From Mytilinidion resinicola (Eukaryota; Ascomycota; Dothideomycetes; Mytilinidiales; Mytilinidiaceae), in the NCBI RefSeq assembly GCF_010093595.1, contig NW_022985448.1, positions 1,092,471 to 1,156,470 of the forward strand: a stretch of DNA of 64,000 bases, in the 5' to 3' direction. This document shows, in pieces, positions 1-10,969 of the stretch; the first letter of the stretch is position 1; every line of letters begins with the position of its first letter. The notes beneath the pieces were generated by a model. The model worked only from the letters and a program-made list of their open reading frames with translations, ran no database searches and was not told the origin of the DNA. Both the position numbers and the translations under genes were made by a program.

Positions 1-850
1 ACACCCTGCCCTCCACACTTCCGAACAATACACCTAATATACCTGCCAAGAGTTGCCGTATCAGGATTGAGATCTGCCAAATGTCGTTCGTCAACGGTCG
101 ACATTGAGGCATTCCGTCTTCCTCTATCTACACTTTTCAGCCCAAGCCACCCGCTAGATGAGATGTGCGGGATGTCGACCATCGACGGTCGACATCAGAG
201 CGCTCTGCCTTCAACACTTTCAAAAAGCATGCCAGGCCAAGACTTGCTGCCTTAGGACAATCCCATTATTAGCACCAATGTCGACACCAGACCACTCTGC
301 CTTCCACACTTTCCAGTGCACGCTAGGCAGGCCAAGACCTGCCACAATCAGCCCTCTGCCAAGACCTACCGCATCCATCCAGCGCCCCAGCTCCACGCCT
401 GCCTCCTGACCGTATGTACAAGGGTACCTGCAGAGGCCACGGCTGTGCTCTGCCCTCCACACTTCCTAGGTTCCCCTCCCATCCCATCCCAACCAAAGCG
501 CAGCCAAGACCTGCCCGATCCCGACACTCCCATGCCCGGACCCACAGGCCCCATTGTACCAACGCACCCGCCACACGTTCACACTCTCCCACAGGGCACT
601 CTGCCCTCCACACTTCTCCCCAGGGGCGCCAAGACCTACCGCTTCCATTCTCCCATCCTAACGCCCATTGGTGTTCGGTCCTCTGGAAGAGCCAGCCAAG
701 ACCTGCTCTATTCAGACTTCCCCCCCCCCGGTCTGGGGCCTGGGACGGCGAGGCAGGGTGCGCAACACTGATCTGGGTTCAACACCTCTCAGCAGCCCCC
801 GTGTGGGGCGGTGTGGGAGCCGGTGCCAAGAGTTACTTTGTTTGGTGAGT
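1..850. repeat. Degenerate GC-rich minisatellite-like tract
   Basis: Two short motifs recur with irregular spacing. CTCTGCCYTCCACACTTYC-like copies are seen near 4, 202, 296, 449 and 600. GCCAAGACCTGC-like copies are seen near 47, 236, 331, 358, 503, 630, 694 and 823. The spacing of roughly 100-150 bp and the scattered substitutions suggest an old tandem array. Open frames through it are low-complexity (Pro/Ser/Thr-rich) on both strands and I do not regard them as genes. Confidence 0.6.
172..195. repeat. Near-perfect 24-bp palindrome
   Basis: ATGTCGACC at 172-180 is mirrored by GGTCGACAT at 187-195 around a short ATCGAC centre. A related GGTCGACAT half-site occurs near 98-106. It is a strong potential hairpin or dimeric binding site, and its function is unknown. 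Confidence 0.5.
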
Positions 851-1362
851 TTTGGCGTGGGGTGGGACGGGATGGGGGATGGCGGCTTGACGGATGCGGG
901 AAGGGATGGGGAGATTAGATTACATGGGGCTGGTGTGGGGGTATGGTGGCACGTGACGTTGTGAAGGTAGGTGGAGTTTAGCGAGACTTGGAACGGGCTA
1001 AAGGGGGGGGGGGGGGTTTGCCTGGCGGGAGGAACTGGGGTTGAGGTAGCGGTGGGATGTATTTTTGGGGTTTCTGGGGGAAGGGGAGAGGTGTGATGAG
1101 AGGTGGAAACTACTAGGAGAGTTTTGGGGGTTTTAGGGTATGAGGGGGTGGAAGGCCTGAAGGGGTGATGTAGCGATATGGCTACATGGACTATGGAAAT
1201 TTGGGACTTCAAGGCATTGTGGTGAGTAGGTACGATTATGCGAGATACGCTCCGAGCATGCTACAACAGTGACAGCTTGAATCTTTTATTTAGTATTTCC
1301 TAGAGGAAAGACTGAACTTCCTCATGTCAGCATACTACTAAAGTCTCCGAGACAGCAGTAGG
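851..1362. other. Intergenic G-rich tract
   Basis: No gene is seen here. The plus strand is G-rich (many GGGG runs), with an uninterrupted run of 14 G at 1003-1016. The reverse-strand frame through it is low-complexity Pro/Ser/Thr. It lies upstream of the reductase gene and may carry part of its promoter. Confidence 0.5.
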
Positions 1363-1370
1363 TATATATA
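1363..1370 (+). promoter_or_regulatory. TATA-like element upstream of the reductase gene
   Basis: TATATATA lies about 180 bp upstream of the chosen ATG. It is followed by a pyrimidine-rich leader (1490-1548) full of CCACTCC and CTACCACC runs, as in many fungal 5' leaders. This is inference from sequence only. Confidence 0.4.
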
Positions 1371-1548
1371 GTAAACGCCCATATCCTTTAACCTATATAG
1401 CATGTTCCTCAGAGCGCGCGTCTTTCTATTAGGATTTCTGTGTAAAGCTCATTGCCATTCCAAAGGGCTTAAACTGTTCCAAACGTTCAACTCGTCACAC
1501 TCCCACCACTCCCTCTACCACCCAAACCTACACCTCTTCAACCCACCA

Positions 1549-2602
1549 ATGTCCTCCCACATCTACGACGTCCTAGTCATAGGCGGCGGCCCCGCCGGCC
1601 TCGCCGCCGGCCTCGCCTGCGCCCGCGTCCGCCGCACCGTGCTCCTCGTCGACAGCGGCGAGTATCGCAACGCCGGCATCAAACACATGCACACCGTGCC
1701 GTCGCGGGACCACATCGCGCCCGAGGACTTCCGCGCCGCCGCCCGCGCGCAGTTCGATCGGTATCCGCACGTCCAGTTCGCGTCCGCCAAAATCATAGAC
1801 GCGGTGCAAAAAGAGACGGCGAGCGGGTTCCCCGGGTTCGAGATCCGTGACGAGAACGGGGAGGCGTATGTGGGCCGGAAGCTGGTGCTGGCGACGGGGT
1901 CGAGGGATGTGTTTCCGGCGATTGAGGGGTTTGGGGAGAATTGGCCTGGGCATATGTATGTGGACCTCCTTTTACGTTTATTTTTACTTTGAAATGGGGC
2001 GATGCTGTGTTGAGGTTAGTTATCAGTGTCTTGGATGTGACGAGTTTGAGCAACGCGGTACGCCCATTGGGATCCTGGGTTTCGCGACCCCGGAGGCCTC
2101 GCATTTGGCTTCGATGGCGCTTGCGTTTGATAATCGCGTTACGGTTTTCAGTAATGGCCCCGTTAGTGATGCGGTGCCGATTCAAGCGGCGCTCGCGACG
2201 GTGAAAGCGCAGGGCGTGAAGCTTGACGAGCGGAAGACCAAGCGGCTGATCAATAATGGCAAGAGCCACGAGCAGGGCGTGAGTATTGAGTTTGAAGATG
2301 GGAAGAGTGTGACGTTGGGGTTCTTGGTGAGTAAGCCGCCGATTGTGAATCGGGCGCAGGAGTTGATTGAGCAGTTGGGGGTAAAGACAGTGACGAGAGA
2401 GAAGGGGGGACATGTGGAGGTGGATGGAATGTTTAATGAGACGAGTGTTAAGGGGTGTTTTGTGGCGGGGGATACGATGACGCCGATGCAGCAGGTGGTG
2501 GTTGCGATGGCGGAGAGGTTGAAGGCAGCGGCGGGTGCCGGGATGCAGATGATTATGGAGGAGAGTGCGAGGGCGGTGGAGAAGAAAAAGGAGAAGTTGT
2601 GA
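1549..2602 (+). CDS. GliT/thioredoxin reductase-like FAD disulfide oxidoreductase
   Basis: Two exons (1549-1955, 2020-2602) joined over a 64-bp GTATGT..TTAG intron encode about 329 residues, close to the roughly 330 of fungal GliT-type reductases. The FAD-binding GGGPAG is at residues 12-17. The second FAD motif ATGSRD follows, then the redox pair C139-L-G-C142, which is restored only by this splice (HIYQCLGCDEF). A NADPH-domain segment (GILGFATPEAS) comes next, and a C-terminal FAD contact GCFVAGD. Family members reduce or oxidise a small-molecule or thioredoxin disulfide with NADPH. The CxxC is usually followed by DG; here it is DEF. The ATG at 1549 has a good context (CCACCAATG). An in-frame ATG at 1402 would add about 49 residues that look like leader sequence, so a mitochondrial form cannot be excluded. 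No other secondary-metabolism gene is adjacent, so a cluster role is not supported. Confidence 0.85.
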
Positions 2603-3486
2603 TGATGTAATTTTCGATGTAGGCTCCCATTTGGAGTATAGGTGTTTCAAGCTTGATTAAATCTGCTACAGATTTGGCATCTCTGATCACGTTGAGCACT
2701 TATAGATGTAATACATCGAACAGAAATCTAGAGAGGCCATGAAATAGATAGCCTTTGCTATGTTTTGTCAGAGCGAGAGACCAGTGATGCCCAGATGGAG
2801 GAATTTGACGTCGGTAGATGATTTCCGTGAGTGAGGAGGTTTTGTGGCTTAACTATGTTGAGCCCAGTCGGAATCGAAGCTGACTAGAGAGATACAGAAA
2901 TTTATAGAAGTCAAGCCTTGCAAAGATAGATCGAGATGCTTTACGAAGTTGCGAAGAGACGGATGCACTGGTTGCAAAGAAATTCCCATCTAACACGTGC
3001 CACCCATAACCTCAGCCTCACATTGCGAGACCAATTTGAACGTCTTGGTAGAGCCAATCTTGAAGATTCTAGGATCGTGACTCGTATTCGATTGCTGGGT
3101 GGGAGTGAGGTGAAGGACGAAGGAACTGCGGCGGAGGTAGTCCCTGCCAATATTTTATTCGAGAGCCAAACGTCAACAACGACGCGCCAATTCCATTTGC
3201 TCCTCCTCCTCCAACTCTGCATCGCCTCACCACTTCTAATACTCGCTTTCACGACGCGACGATTCCCATTGCTCACCGTCCATTGCATCGCTCTGTTTGC
3301 ACTGCGAACTTCTCCGCTTCCCACTCGACCCACCAGCAACCTCACTCCGAACCCAATTCACCCCACCACGGGAGTGTCCTCGGATCCCTCCCAACACCCC
3401 ATAAATTCCACGCGTCGCGCGCTCCCATCCTCCATTGTCTTTGTGGACTCGTAGCGGCACAGCCACACGGTATACTAGCACGCGCC
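2603..3486. other. Intergenic, promoter side of the karyopherin gene
   Basis: It holds the 3' flank of the reductase gene and the leader of the next gene. No convincing ORF is seen. The reading frames across 2936-3454 have no family resemblance and do not join in frame to the downstream gene. The last 150 bp are pyrimidine-rich, as in a fungal 5' leader. Confidence 0.55.
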
Positions 3487-6400
3487 ATGGAGGAGCAACT
3501 AGTGCAGCTGCTGTCCGCCACACAATCATCCTCAGAAAGACCCCGCAAGTCTGCAGAGACCCAGCTGTTGTCCCTCTACGGCCACCCCGAATTCCCTCTG
3601 GGCCTCATCAAGATCGCCTCTCACGACTCCGTCCCCCTCGACATTCGGCAAGCCGCGCTGCTCTACCTAAAGACATTTGTCCTCGCCGCCTGGTCACCAC
3701 AATTCGACGAGTTCAAGGGTCAGATCCTGGTTCGAGATGAAGAGAAGGGCCAGGTGCGGACCGCGTTGCTCGAGCTGGCGACGAGCGATCGGGAGGATAG
3801 AAAAGTGAAGTCGGCGGCCAGCTATGTCGTCAGCAAGATTGCCAATGCCGATTTCCCCGAGCAGTGGCCGGACCTGCTGCCGAAGCTGTTACATCTAATT
3901 CCCACTGGGACCGACGGACAAATACACGGGGCACTGAAGGTCTTAGACGGGCTCGTTGATGATTGCTTCAACGAGGAGCAGTTCTTCAGCGTGGCAAGAG
4001 ACTTGATAAAGGTCGTGTTTGACGTAGCCGTCAACGATGCGCGCAAACCTGCGCTGAGGGCGTTGTCAGTTTCTGTCTTCAAAGGCTGTTTTGATATCCT
4101 AGAGATGGTCATGGAGGACCACAAGGTCATGGTCAAGGCATTCGCCGATGAGGCCCTGGCAGGGTGGCTTCCTTTTTTCGTCGAGGTCATGAAGTCAAGG
4201 CTGCCTCCCCCGCCATCCGAGGAGGACGAGAATCAAGACAATGGAACTGCAGAGACTTATAGAGGCCTCGTCTCGCTCAAGATGCAGGTTGTCAAGGTAA
4301 GATTATCTGAAAACCCCTCCTGCAAGCAACTCGTACTCATTTGGCACAGGTTCTCATGAGAATACGATCCGTCTTCGCCTCCACGCTATCTCCGCATACC
4401 CCGACCCTATTTTCTGCAACATGGGAAGAGCTATCATCGCTTCAAGCTGCCTATCACGAGATGTACATAGAAGGGGAGCGGCAAAGCCGACTGGAAGATG
4501 CCGACGGCCTACCGTACACGCTGGACTTTCTCGTACTGGAAGAGCTCGACTTCATGCAGGCCTGTCTGCGGGCTCCGCCCGTTCGATCGGAGCTAGAAAA
4601 GCAGCTGCAGTCAGCGCAAAACACCGAAGGAACTTGGGTCACTGAAGTCATGAAACTCGCTGTAGCGTATGCTCAGATTACGACTGAAGAGGAGGGGTTA
4701 TGGAACGTGGATGTCAATATTTTCCTATCTGAGGAGACGAGTGTCACGGCGAATTACACTCCGAGAACTGCGTGTGGAGACCTAGTTATTAAGCTCGGCG
4801 AATGGCTGAATACTGCTACGGTTGAAGGTCTCCTCTCCTACACTCGGACCTTATATTCGACTACGGAGAGTTGGAAAGCTAAAGAAGCGGTCCTTTTCGT
4901 CCTCAACCAGCTTCTGTGCGACTTTCAAGACGTCGACAAGCAGATTGCTCCGGAAGCTGCCAATGGTTTCATTGATTTTATCCGTTACGCAATGCAACAG
5001 CCTGATGATTTCCTGAGGGCACGAGGCTACTTGGTGGCTGGTAGTCTGACAAGAACTTCTGGCGATGGCCTCCATCAAGTCTCAACTTCATTCCTGGAGG
5101 CTTCGCTCCATGCCATTACGAATGACGAGTCAGATGTTGTTCAGGTGTCTTGCATCCGAGCCCTGCAGTTCTATCTCCAGGCTATTCCGCCAGCCATCAC
5201 GCTACCTTTACAGAATAATATAATCGCAGCGCTGTCGACATATCTTCAAAGCCAAGACATACAGGAACTGGCCGAATGCGACGATCTGATGGTTACGTTC
5301 GTTGAAACTCTACGAGATGCAATCTTGCTCGATACCAGTGTTTGTCTCACTGGTGGTGGCTTGGATCTTCTCTTCAGCATCGCGAGTCACGGCGCGGGCA
5401 ACTTCCAGCTAGTCATGCTCGTGAACGAGACTTTTGAGGAGGTGACAGGGACGATTTCGGCTACTGGAACCGAGGCCTATGTAAAGTTGTGTGAGAAGGT
5501 CCTGCCATCACTCACGGGAGCTTTCGATATTGGTAGCCTGACCGAGGAGAATGCTCTAACAAATGTACGTTAACCTCCTATGCCTCACAGATATAAGTGC
5601 TTTGACGCTAACAACCCACCGCAGCTGGCTGCCGAGCTTCTTGCCGTTCTTGCGGAACATGGGTCTACACCTCTACCTCAAGGCTTTGTCCAGGCCACCA
5701 TGCCCAAGCTCAACCGCCTATTACTCGGCTCACACGACGAGGAACTACTCAAGGCCGCTACCACTGCCGTGAAGAATATCATCATGCACGATCACACACA
5801 GCTCTTTGCGTGGCACGAAGAAAGCGGCAAAGGAGGCCTAGAAGCCGTTCTCGTCATTATCGATCGCCTTCTTTCCCCGACAGTTGACGACAACGCAGCC
5901 TCTGAGGTTGGTGCTCTGGCAGCCGAGCTTGTCGAAAAGGCCGGGAGTGAATTGTTAGGACCGTATCTACCTCAACTGCTAACCGCGGTGGCTGTCCGAT
6001 TGGGCAGTGCTTCGCAAGCACAATTCATCCAAAGCTTGACTCTCGTTTTTGCGAGGCTGAGTCTCATCAACGCGAAGGAGGTCATCGACTTCTTGGCTCA
6101 GATGCAGGTTAATGGTGAAAATGGTCTTCAGCTCGTACTCTCGAAGTGGTTGGAGAACTCTATCAATTTTGCTGGATATGATGAGATTCGACAGAAGTAA
6201 GTCCTGCATTGTCATCGAAACTCCTTCTATTCAAGCAGTGCTCCCGCTCAGTTGCTAACACCATAGTTTCACAGCGTCGTCGCCCTCTCCAAAGTCTACG
6301 ACCTCCAGGATCCGCGGCTAGAGCAGATCCAAGTAAAAGGTAATCTAATAGTTCCACAGAGCGACCGTATCATGACTCGGTCGCGCGCACGCACAAGTAA

Positions 6401-7030
6401 GGAGCCCCCTCCTCATCGCGATCGAATGCGTTTGAGAACCCGGCCAGTGTCTCAGAGGATGGTGGAGCCGGAGTGGTCGGACTCGGAAGATGAGGATGAC
6501 TTTCGTAAGGAGAATAAACCCTCTGCACGCGAAGACATGACACTCTGAGGACGTCCTACATCGATATCAAACCATCACTCTCCTGTTTTCCTTCGTTTCG
6601 TCTGACCTTCTGCACTTGCGCTAACTTTCTTTCAAAAATAGCACCGGATCAGTACACCTACATCCCCGCCTCCCTCAAGATCCTCAAAGTCCTTGTCAGC
6701 GAACTCCTCGCCGCCGCAGGCAGCTCCCTCGAAGCCGCCGCGGCTGCCGCCGACCTAGCCGACGACGCCTCTGACGACGGATCCTGGGAGGACGACCCGA
6801 ACCCGCTGCTTGATCTCGGCACCGGAATGACCAAGGAACAGCTCATGGCGTTTGCGAACGAGAGCGTTGGAAATGGCTTTGGGCCTGCGAGCCGCCAGCG
6901 CGACGACGAGACGCAGTCGTACTTGGTGGGCTGGTTCCAAGCTGCGGCGGGTAGGCCGGGCTTCGAGGCCGAGTTTGCGCGACTCGATTCCGATGAGCAG
7001 GAGAAGTTGAGGAGTATGAGCTCTAACTAG
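3487..7030 (+). CDS. KAP114: Karyopherin, importin-9/Kap114 type
   Basis: Five exons: 3487-4296, 4350-5564, 5625-6196, 6275-6396 and 6642-7030, total about 1035 residues (family about 1000-1040). All introns join in frame, and CTAAC branch sites are visible in introns 2, 3 and 4. The protein is a HEAT-repeat importin-beta relative. An importin-beta N-terminal region occupies roughly residues 24-100 (RKSAETQL, QAALLYLKTFV). The C-terminal part has the importin-9 hallmarks: DPRLEQIQVKG, a TRSRA stretch, PDQYTYIP, then LKILKVLVSELL and an acidic DDxSWEDDPNPLLD segment. Members carry histones, TBP and other basic cargo into the nucleus with Ran-GTP. The start CGCGCCATGG has a strong context. Intron 4 has a second GTAAGG donor at 6505 in the same phase, which would add 36 residues (see findings). 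Confidence 0.92.
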
Positions 7031-8036
7031 GCGAGGTCGAGAAGTGGTGGGATCAGACAGGCGAGGTTACATTGGGGTATAGTATAACGGGCAGCAGGTT
7101 TTGGGTAGATGAACGATGGGATGGTGTGGTGCTGGCGGCGGGTGACTACTTTCGTATCGGAGCGGTTTGATGGACTCAAAAAAGTACCTTTGAGAACTCC
7201 GGAGCGGAATCGGATTGGTTGCATGGATGGAGTTTGGCGGGCATGAGATTGGGTGTGAGCTAGGAGGTTTTGCGATGATGCATCGATTGATGGCTGGGAA
7301 GCGGTATGGAGGAGTAGCGTAGTGTGGTGTAGGTAGTTGTGATCATTACAGTACATAGAGTTTGAAGGGGGCATCGCGCTAGTCCCATATGCCTACTCTG
7401 AGTATTTCTTTTTCTGCGCCGGGCTGGAACAGGGGTGGCTTCTTTTGGCACGCGACTCGCTGCACCCTACTGTGTCTAAACTGCGTGAGTATTTGAGGGG
7501 CAATGAGAACGCCAAGGGGAGAGAGAGAATGGAATGGTTCATGCAGAGATGGCAGAAAAAGGGGATTCTTGCCACTCAGAGCGGCGCAGTCGATTCCATT
7601 AGATCAATGGGTATCATATAATCCAAGTGAACTAACTAATTGATTTTCCAAACTTGCTTATCCAAGACCGTAAATCAGATATGTAGGCCGTATGATATCT
7701 CGGCCTGGGTATACTCCTACGCATCCAAAATCCCTTATTCAGCCTTTTAGGGCTTCAAGAGGCCCAGACAATCGATAGTGCCGGCCGGATTGAACACCAA
7801 AGGCCTCTTCCAACCTCAGGGAGGATCGATCGGCTAGCACTCATGTGCTTGCTCTTCTCGGAGCGGGTGATTCTAGGGACACCGCGCTCATTCCATCCTT
7901 CTGGATTTGCTGCGCCTAGCCACAAGTTGACTATTGTTTCAGCGTGGGAGACTGGCAGATGACTTCGAGTATGTAGGCCATGGTGCCTCGGCAAGCAGGG
8001 TCGAAAAGCCAATTTCTGGTACGAAATCCGGCGATA
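7031..8036. other. Intergenic between convergent genes
   Basis: It contains the 3' flanks of the Kap114 gene (+) and Sen54 (-). Frames on both strands are short and without recognisable domains. I see no tRNA or other RNA gene. Confidence 0.55.
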
Positions 8037-9333
8037 TCATCGGCCTCTACCTCTCCCTCGTCCACGTCCTCTAAATCCACCCCGCTTGCCACCTCGCCCC
8101 CGTCCTGTACGTTCGTAGAGCTTCTCGTCCTCAAACGGAGCATCCGCGATCCGAATGTAGCTGGGAATGCCGTTATCGACAACAGCCAGGATTATATTCC
8201 GAGATCCATATTTCAGTTTCTGGTACATCTGGGTCGATGAGTTTGGTAGATCGTAAGGCGTTGTCGCGAGAAGATCATTCAATTCGACCATTGTTGGGAC
8301 TAAAGTCTCGCGGGCGTTAATGACCGCGATGCGGTAGTCCGGTGGCCCGGGCTTTGATTTCCTAAATTGTGAGACCGGCTTGTAGACGTCGAAGGTGATT
8401 CGGAAGGGGTTCGAAACATCGTCCGGAAGCATGAACTTTGGCGGAGCGGTTCGATCGTGCCGTGGCATGACCTCGAGGAGTCTATAGATGTCCGTCCAGT
8501 TCCGATACAGCCCAGGCGTAACTAACGGCCCCAGCTTCAACCTCTCTGGCGATTCTGATGCCTGCATTTTGAACAACCTCTTCCATATCTCCCCAAAGAG
8601 TCCCAGTCCCCAATGCCTCCCCTCTACCTTCTCTTTCGCATGGCCTATCCTCGAGAGATTCAGTTCAGCCTTCGCGTCATGCCACGTCCCCGTCCTAAGC
8701 ACAATATACCCCGCCCTCTTCAGCCCAGCATAGACATTATACATCTCTAACGTCAGCCTCCCCCCAACACCGCCCTCCATCCCTATGAACGCCGCATACG
8801 CCCCCTGCAAGCTCATCGGTACCCCCATCCCCTCTTCTCCTTCTTTGAGCGGCCACCTCACGTCCAGACTCCCTCGCTCGAGCATGAACAGCGTCTCCTC
8901 TGGTAATAACCACTCCTTTCCATTCGCAACCCGTCCAATGGTCTGAAAGTGCTGGCTTTTGGCTTTTTCTACGGACGCCATATTCGAGGACGGGTCATAT
9001 ATCGCGACTATGTGGTTCTTCGGCGCGTGAATACGTGGAATGGATAGTGCTGCGTGCATAGCAGCGCGCGAGGCGGCGAGTGTATCGGCTTGGCGTGCGG
9101 TGGCATGGGGCTCGAAGTCTTTTTCGCCGCGCTTGGGTATCTTGGGGCCTTCGGTGCCGCTGAGACTGGATAGCGGTATGATTAGTATGTGTTGAGAGCT
9201 GGCCATGGGTGTAGTGGGGTGTTTACGAGAGGTTGGAGAGGAAGCGGAAGTCTTGCGTCTCGTCGCTGAGGTCGATGTCGCCGGCTCCACCCCCGGAGAG
9301 CTGCGGCGGCATGTCTTCGTCTTCGTCGGCCAT
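8037..9333 (-). CDS. SEN54: tRNA-splicing endonuclease subunit Sen54
   Basis: Two exons on the reverse strand (9333-9227, 9159-8037) with a 67-bp GTAAAC..CTCAG intron and a CTAAT branch site encode about 409 residues. Exon 1 gives the acidic start (MADEDEDMP..) and DETQDFRFLSNLS. Exon 2 begins GTEGPKIPKRGEKDFEPH, and the splice restores this typical fungal Sen54 junction. The Sen54 N-terminal domain is recognisable by KEWLLPEETLFMLERGSLDVRWP. The protein ends in an unusual RGG-rich tail (RGRGRGGKRGGFRGRG..), which suggests RNA contact. Sen54 is the non-catalytic partner of Sen2 in the heterotetramer that excises tRNA introns. A frame starting inside the intron also reads open but lacks the conserved N-terminus. 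It is divergent from the next gene. Confidence 0.9.
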
Positions 9334-9492
9334 AGTGGTTAGATTTGGGTGTTAAACTGAAATTGTGGTGTTCGAAGTGAGTGAGAGAAAATGCATGCAT
9401 GACTCGGAGAAATAATTTGAAGCTTGGACCAGCATCGACGTCAAACCTCACCCCGCCTGGAGGAGCTTCAAAGTAGCAATAACATCATCACA
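9334..9492. promoter_or_regulatory. Short divergent promoter, Sen54 / CZIB-like gene
   Basis: Only 159 bp separate the two start codons, so both promoters and both leaders must lie here or inside each other's gene. No TATA box is obvious. Function is inferred from layout only. Confidence 0.5.
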
Positions 9493-10191
9493 ATGCTCGC
9501 ACTCGCCTTGACAGCAGACTTGAGTGGGTAAGTAGAAGCTTCATGGTTCAGAAGTCCTCATTTAACTTCACAAGGGTCACCGACCTCCGCCCCGACGACA
9601 CCGAAGACAAACCCTTCTTCTATACCTTCAAAGTTCAATGCACATCATGCCGAGAAACACACCCCAATTGGGTGAGCGTGAGCAGATTCGTAAGGTCATA
9701 TGCTCCATGCTTTTAGATGAAATTCTGAGAATATACCAGGAAATGAACGAGCAAAGCGGTAGCAAAGGCGAAGCCAACTTCGTCTGGAGATGCAAGAACT
9801 GTAAGGTCATTGCGCTCTCGCCCATATATCACAACTGCCTACTCACTAGGCTATATAGAGGGAGCACTCTGCCAATATTAAGGAGGCACCAAAATCATAC
9901 CCTCTTTCTTCGCCACCGAGGATTCAGAACATCATCGAGTTTGACTGTCGGGGTTTAGAGTTCGTTGAGTTTAAGGCTGATGTGAGTGCTAGATATGATA
10001 AGATGCTGGCTTATATGGGCTGGAAGCTAATGTAGTGAATGGCACAGGGTGATTGGCTTGCGACTGGCCTCGAATCTAATACCAAATTCACAGCTATCGA
10101 TCTATCGGAAGGCGATTGGTATGATTACGATGAGAAGGCGAACGACGAGGTCAGCATCAAGGATTTGAAGTGGCAAATTCGGAGGGCTTAG
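9493..10191 (+). CDS. CZIB/DUF866 CXXC zinc-binding protein
   Basis: Five exons (9493-9527, 9575-9689, 9740-9805, 9859-9981, 10048-10191) give 160 residues, the same length as human CZIB (C1orf123). The two zinc knuckles are C34-T-S-C37 and C68-K-N-C71. Later landmarks are IIEFDCRGLEFVEF and a C-terminal DLSEGDWYDYDEKAN, both typical of the family. Its biochemical role is poorly defined; it is a small conserved eukaryotic protein. Four introns of 47-66 bp in a 0.7-kb gene is dense. Intron 3 is forced by frame to use the weak donor GTCATT at 9806 although a consensus-like GTAAGG lies 5 bp upstream. The TAG at 9856-9858 lies in the intron and rules out unspliced reading. Confidence 0.88.
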
Positions 10192-10412
10192 GCGGTAAGA
10201 TCTGAAGCGGGTGTGTACGGGAATGAGGAGAAATGAAATCAAAATATCGCCATCGATGCAGCGAAAGACTGTCGGCTTGAAATTATTGGATGCCGGAATA
10301 CTAGCATGACGGATACATGATCAATCACATAAATGAGCCCGCAAATGTCTCTAGTACGACGAATGGATGTTGTCGTCTACGGTCTTAGGATATTGCACAC
10401 TTAGTATCCTAC

Positions 10413-10969
10413 TCAAATACTAGCCTTTCTCGATAGGATCGCAACCTCCCTCAACACCCTCTTGACCTGCCCCTTATCACTCGGCATCACTCCAATCATA
10501 TCTGTCTCTTCATCATCACTTTCGACGAAAACGTTTTGTGGCATCCTCTGGCTAGCATCACCCTCGTTTTCCTTTGGCTCCCCTAATTCGGAAGAAGTCT
10601 CGAACGGTGTGACTACGCTCCGATTACGAGAGAAAGCGTGAGCGACGTCCGCCTTTTGAGAACTAGCGAAGTAGACGCCTACCGGCCAGATATATTCCAA
10701 GACAGCCCAGACTACGCTCCCTAAGATGGCAATAGCCCAGAGTGACCAGATGGAATAAGACCCCAGCGGCTCAACGATCCATGGATACCACCGAACCGGC
10801 AAGCAACTATACGCGGTATCACATTTGCGTAGGCCATCGAGTTGGCCGGCTACATTTGCGGTGACAGACTTGAGGGATCTAATGAAGTTCTCGACTGCGC
10901 CTGTATGAGAGCTGTGAGTAATGGAGTCTGATTAGTCTGAGAGTACGCTGTCTGGCCGGACTTGCTCAT
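10413..10969 (-). CDS. Small hypothetical membrane protein
   Basis: The main reverse-strand exon (10911-10413) is open and protein-like. The best join I find is a short first exon (10969-10947, ATG at 10969) over a 35-bp GTACTC..CACAG intron with a CTAAT branch site, giving about 173 residues. One hydrophobic segment spans about residues 62-83 (WSLWAIAILGSVVWAV). The N-terminal half (KSVTANVAGQLDGLRKCDTAYSC) looks helical, and the C-terminal half is charged with an acidic ESDDEETD stretch. I do not recognise the family. The 5' end is uncertain: the intron is shorter than its neighbours, and another ATG at 11009 is in the main exon's frame but needs a different acceptor. The main exon itself is well supported. 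Confidence 0.55.

Noticed and set aside
712..1212. 166-codon reverse-strand open frame
   Set aside because: Low-complexity Pro/Ser/Thr/His composition mirrors the G-rich tract; no family resemblance and no splice context.
1402..1548. N-terminal extension of the reductase from the ATG at 1402
   Set aside because: The 49 added residues are Cys/His/Phe-rich leader-like sequence over a pyrimidine-rich 5' leader; the ATG at 1549 begins exactly where the family starts. Kept only as a remote possibility.
8037..9290. Single-exon reading of Sen54 starting upstream of GTEGPK in the intron frame
   Set aside because: It loses the conserved acidic N-terminus and DETQDFRF; the spliced model with a CTAAT branch site restores both.
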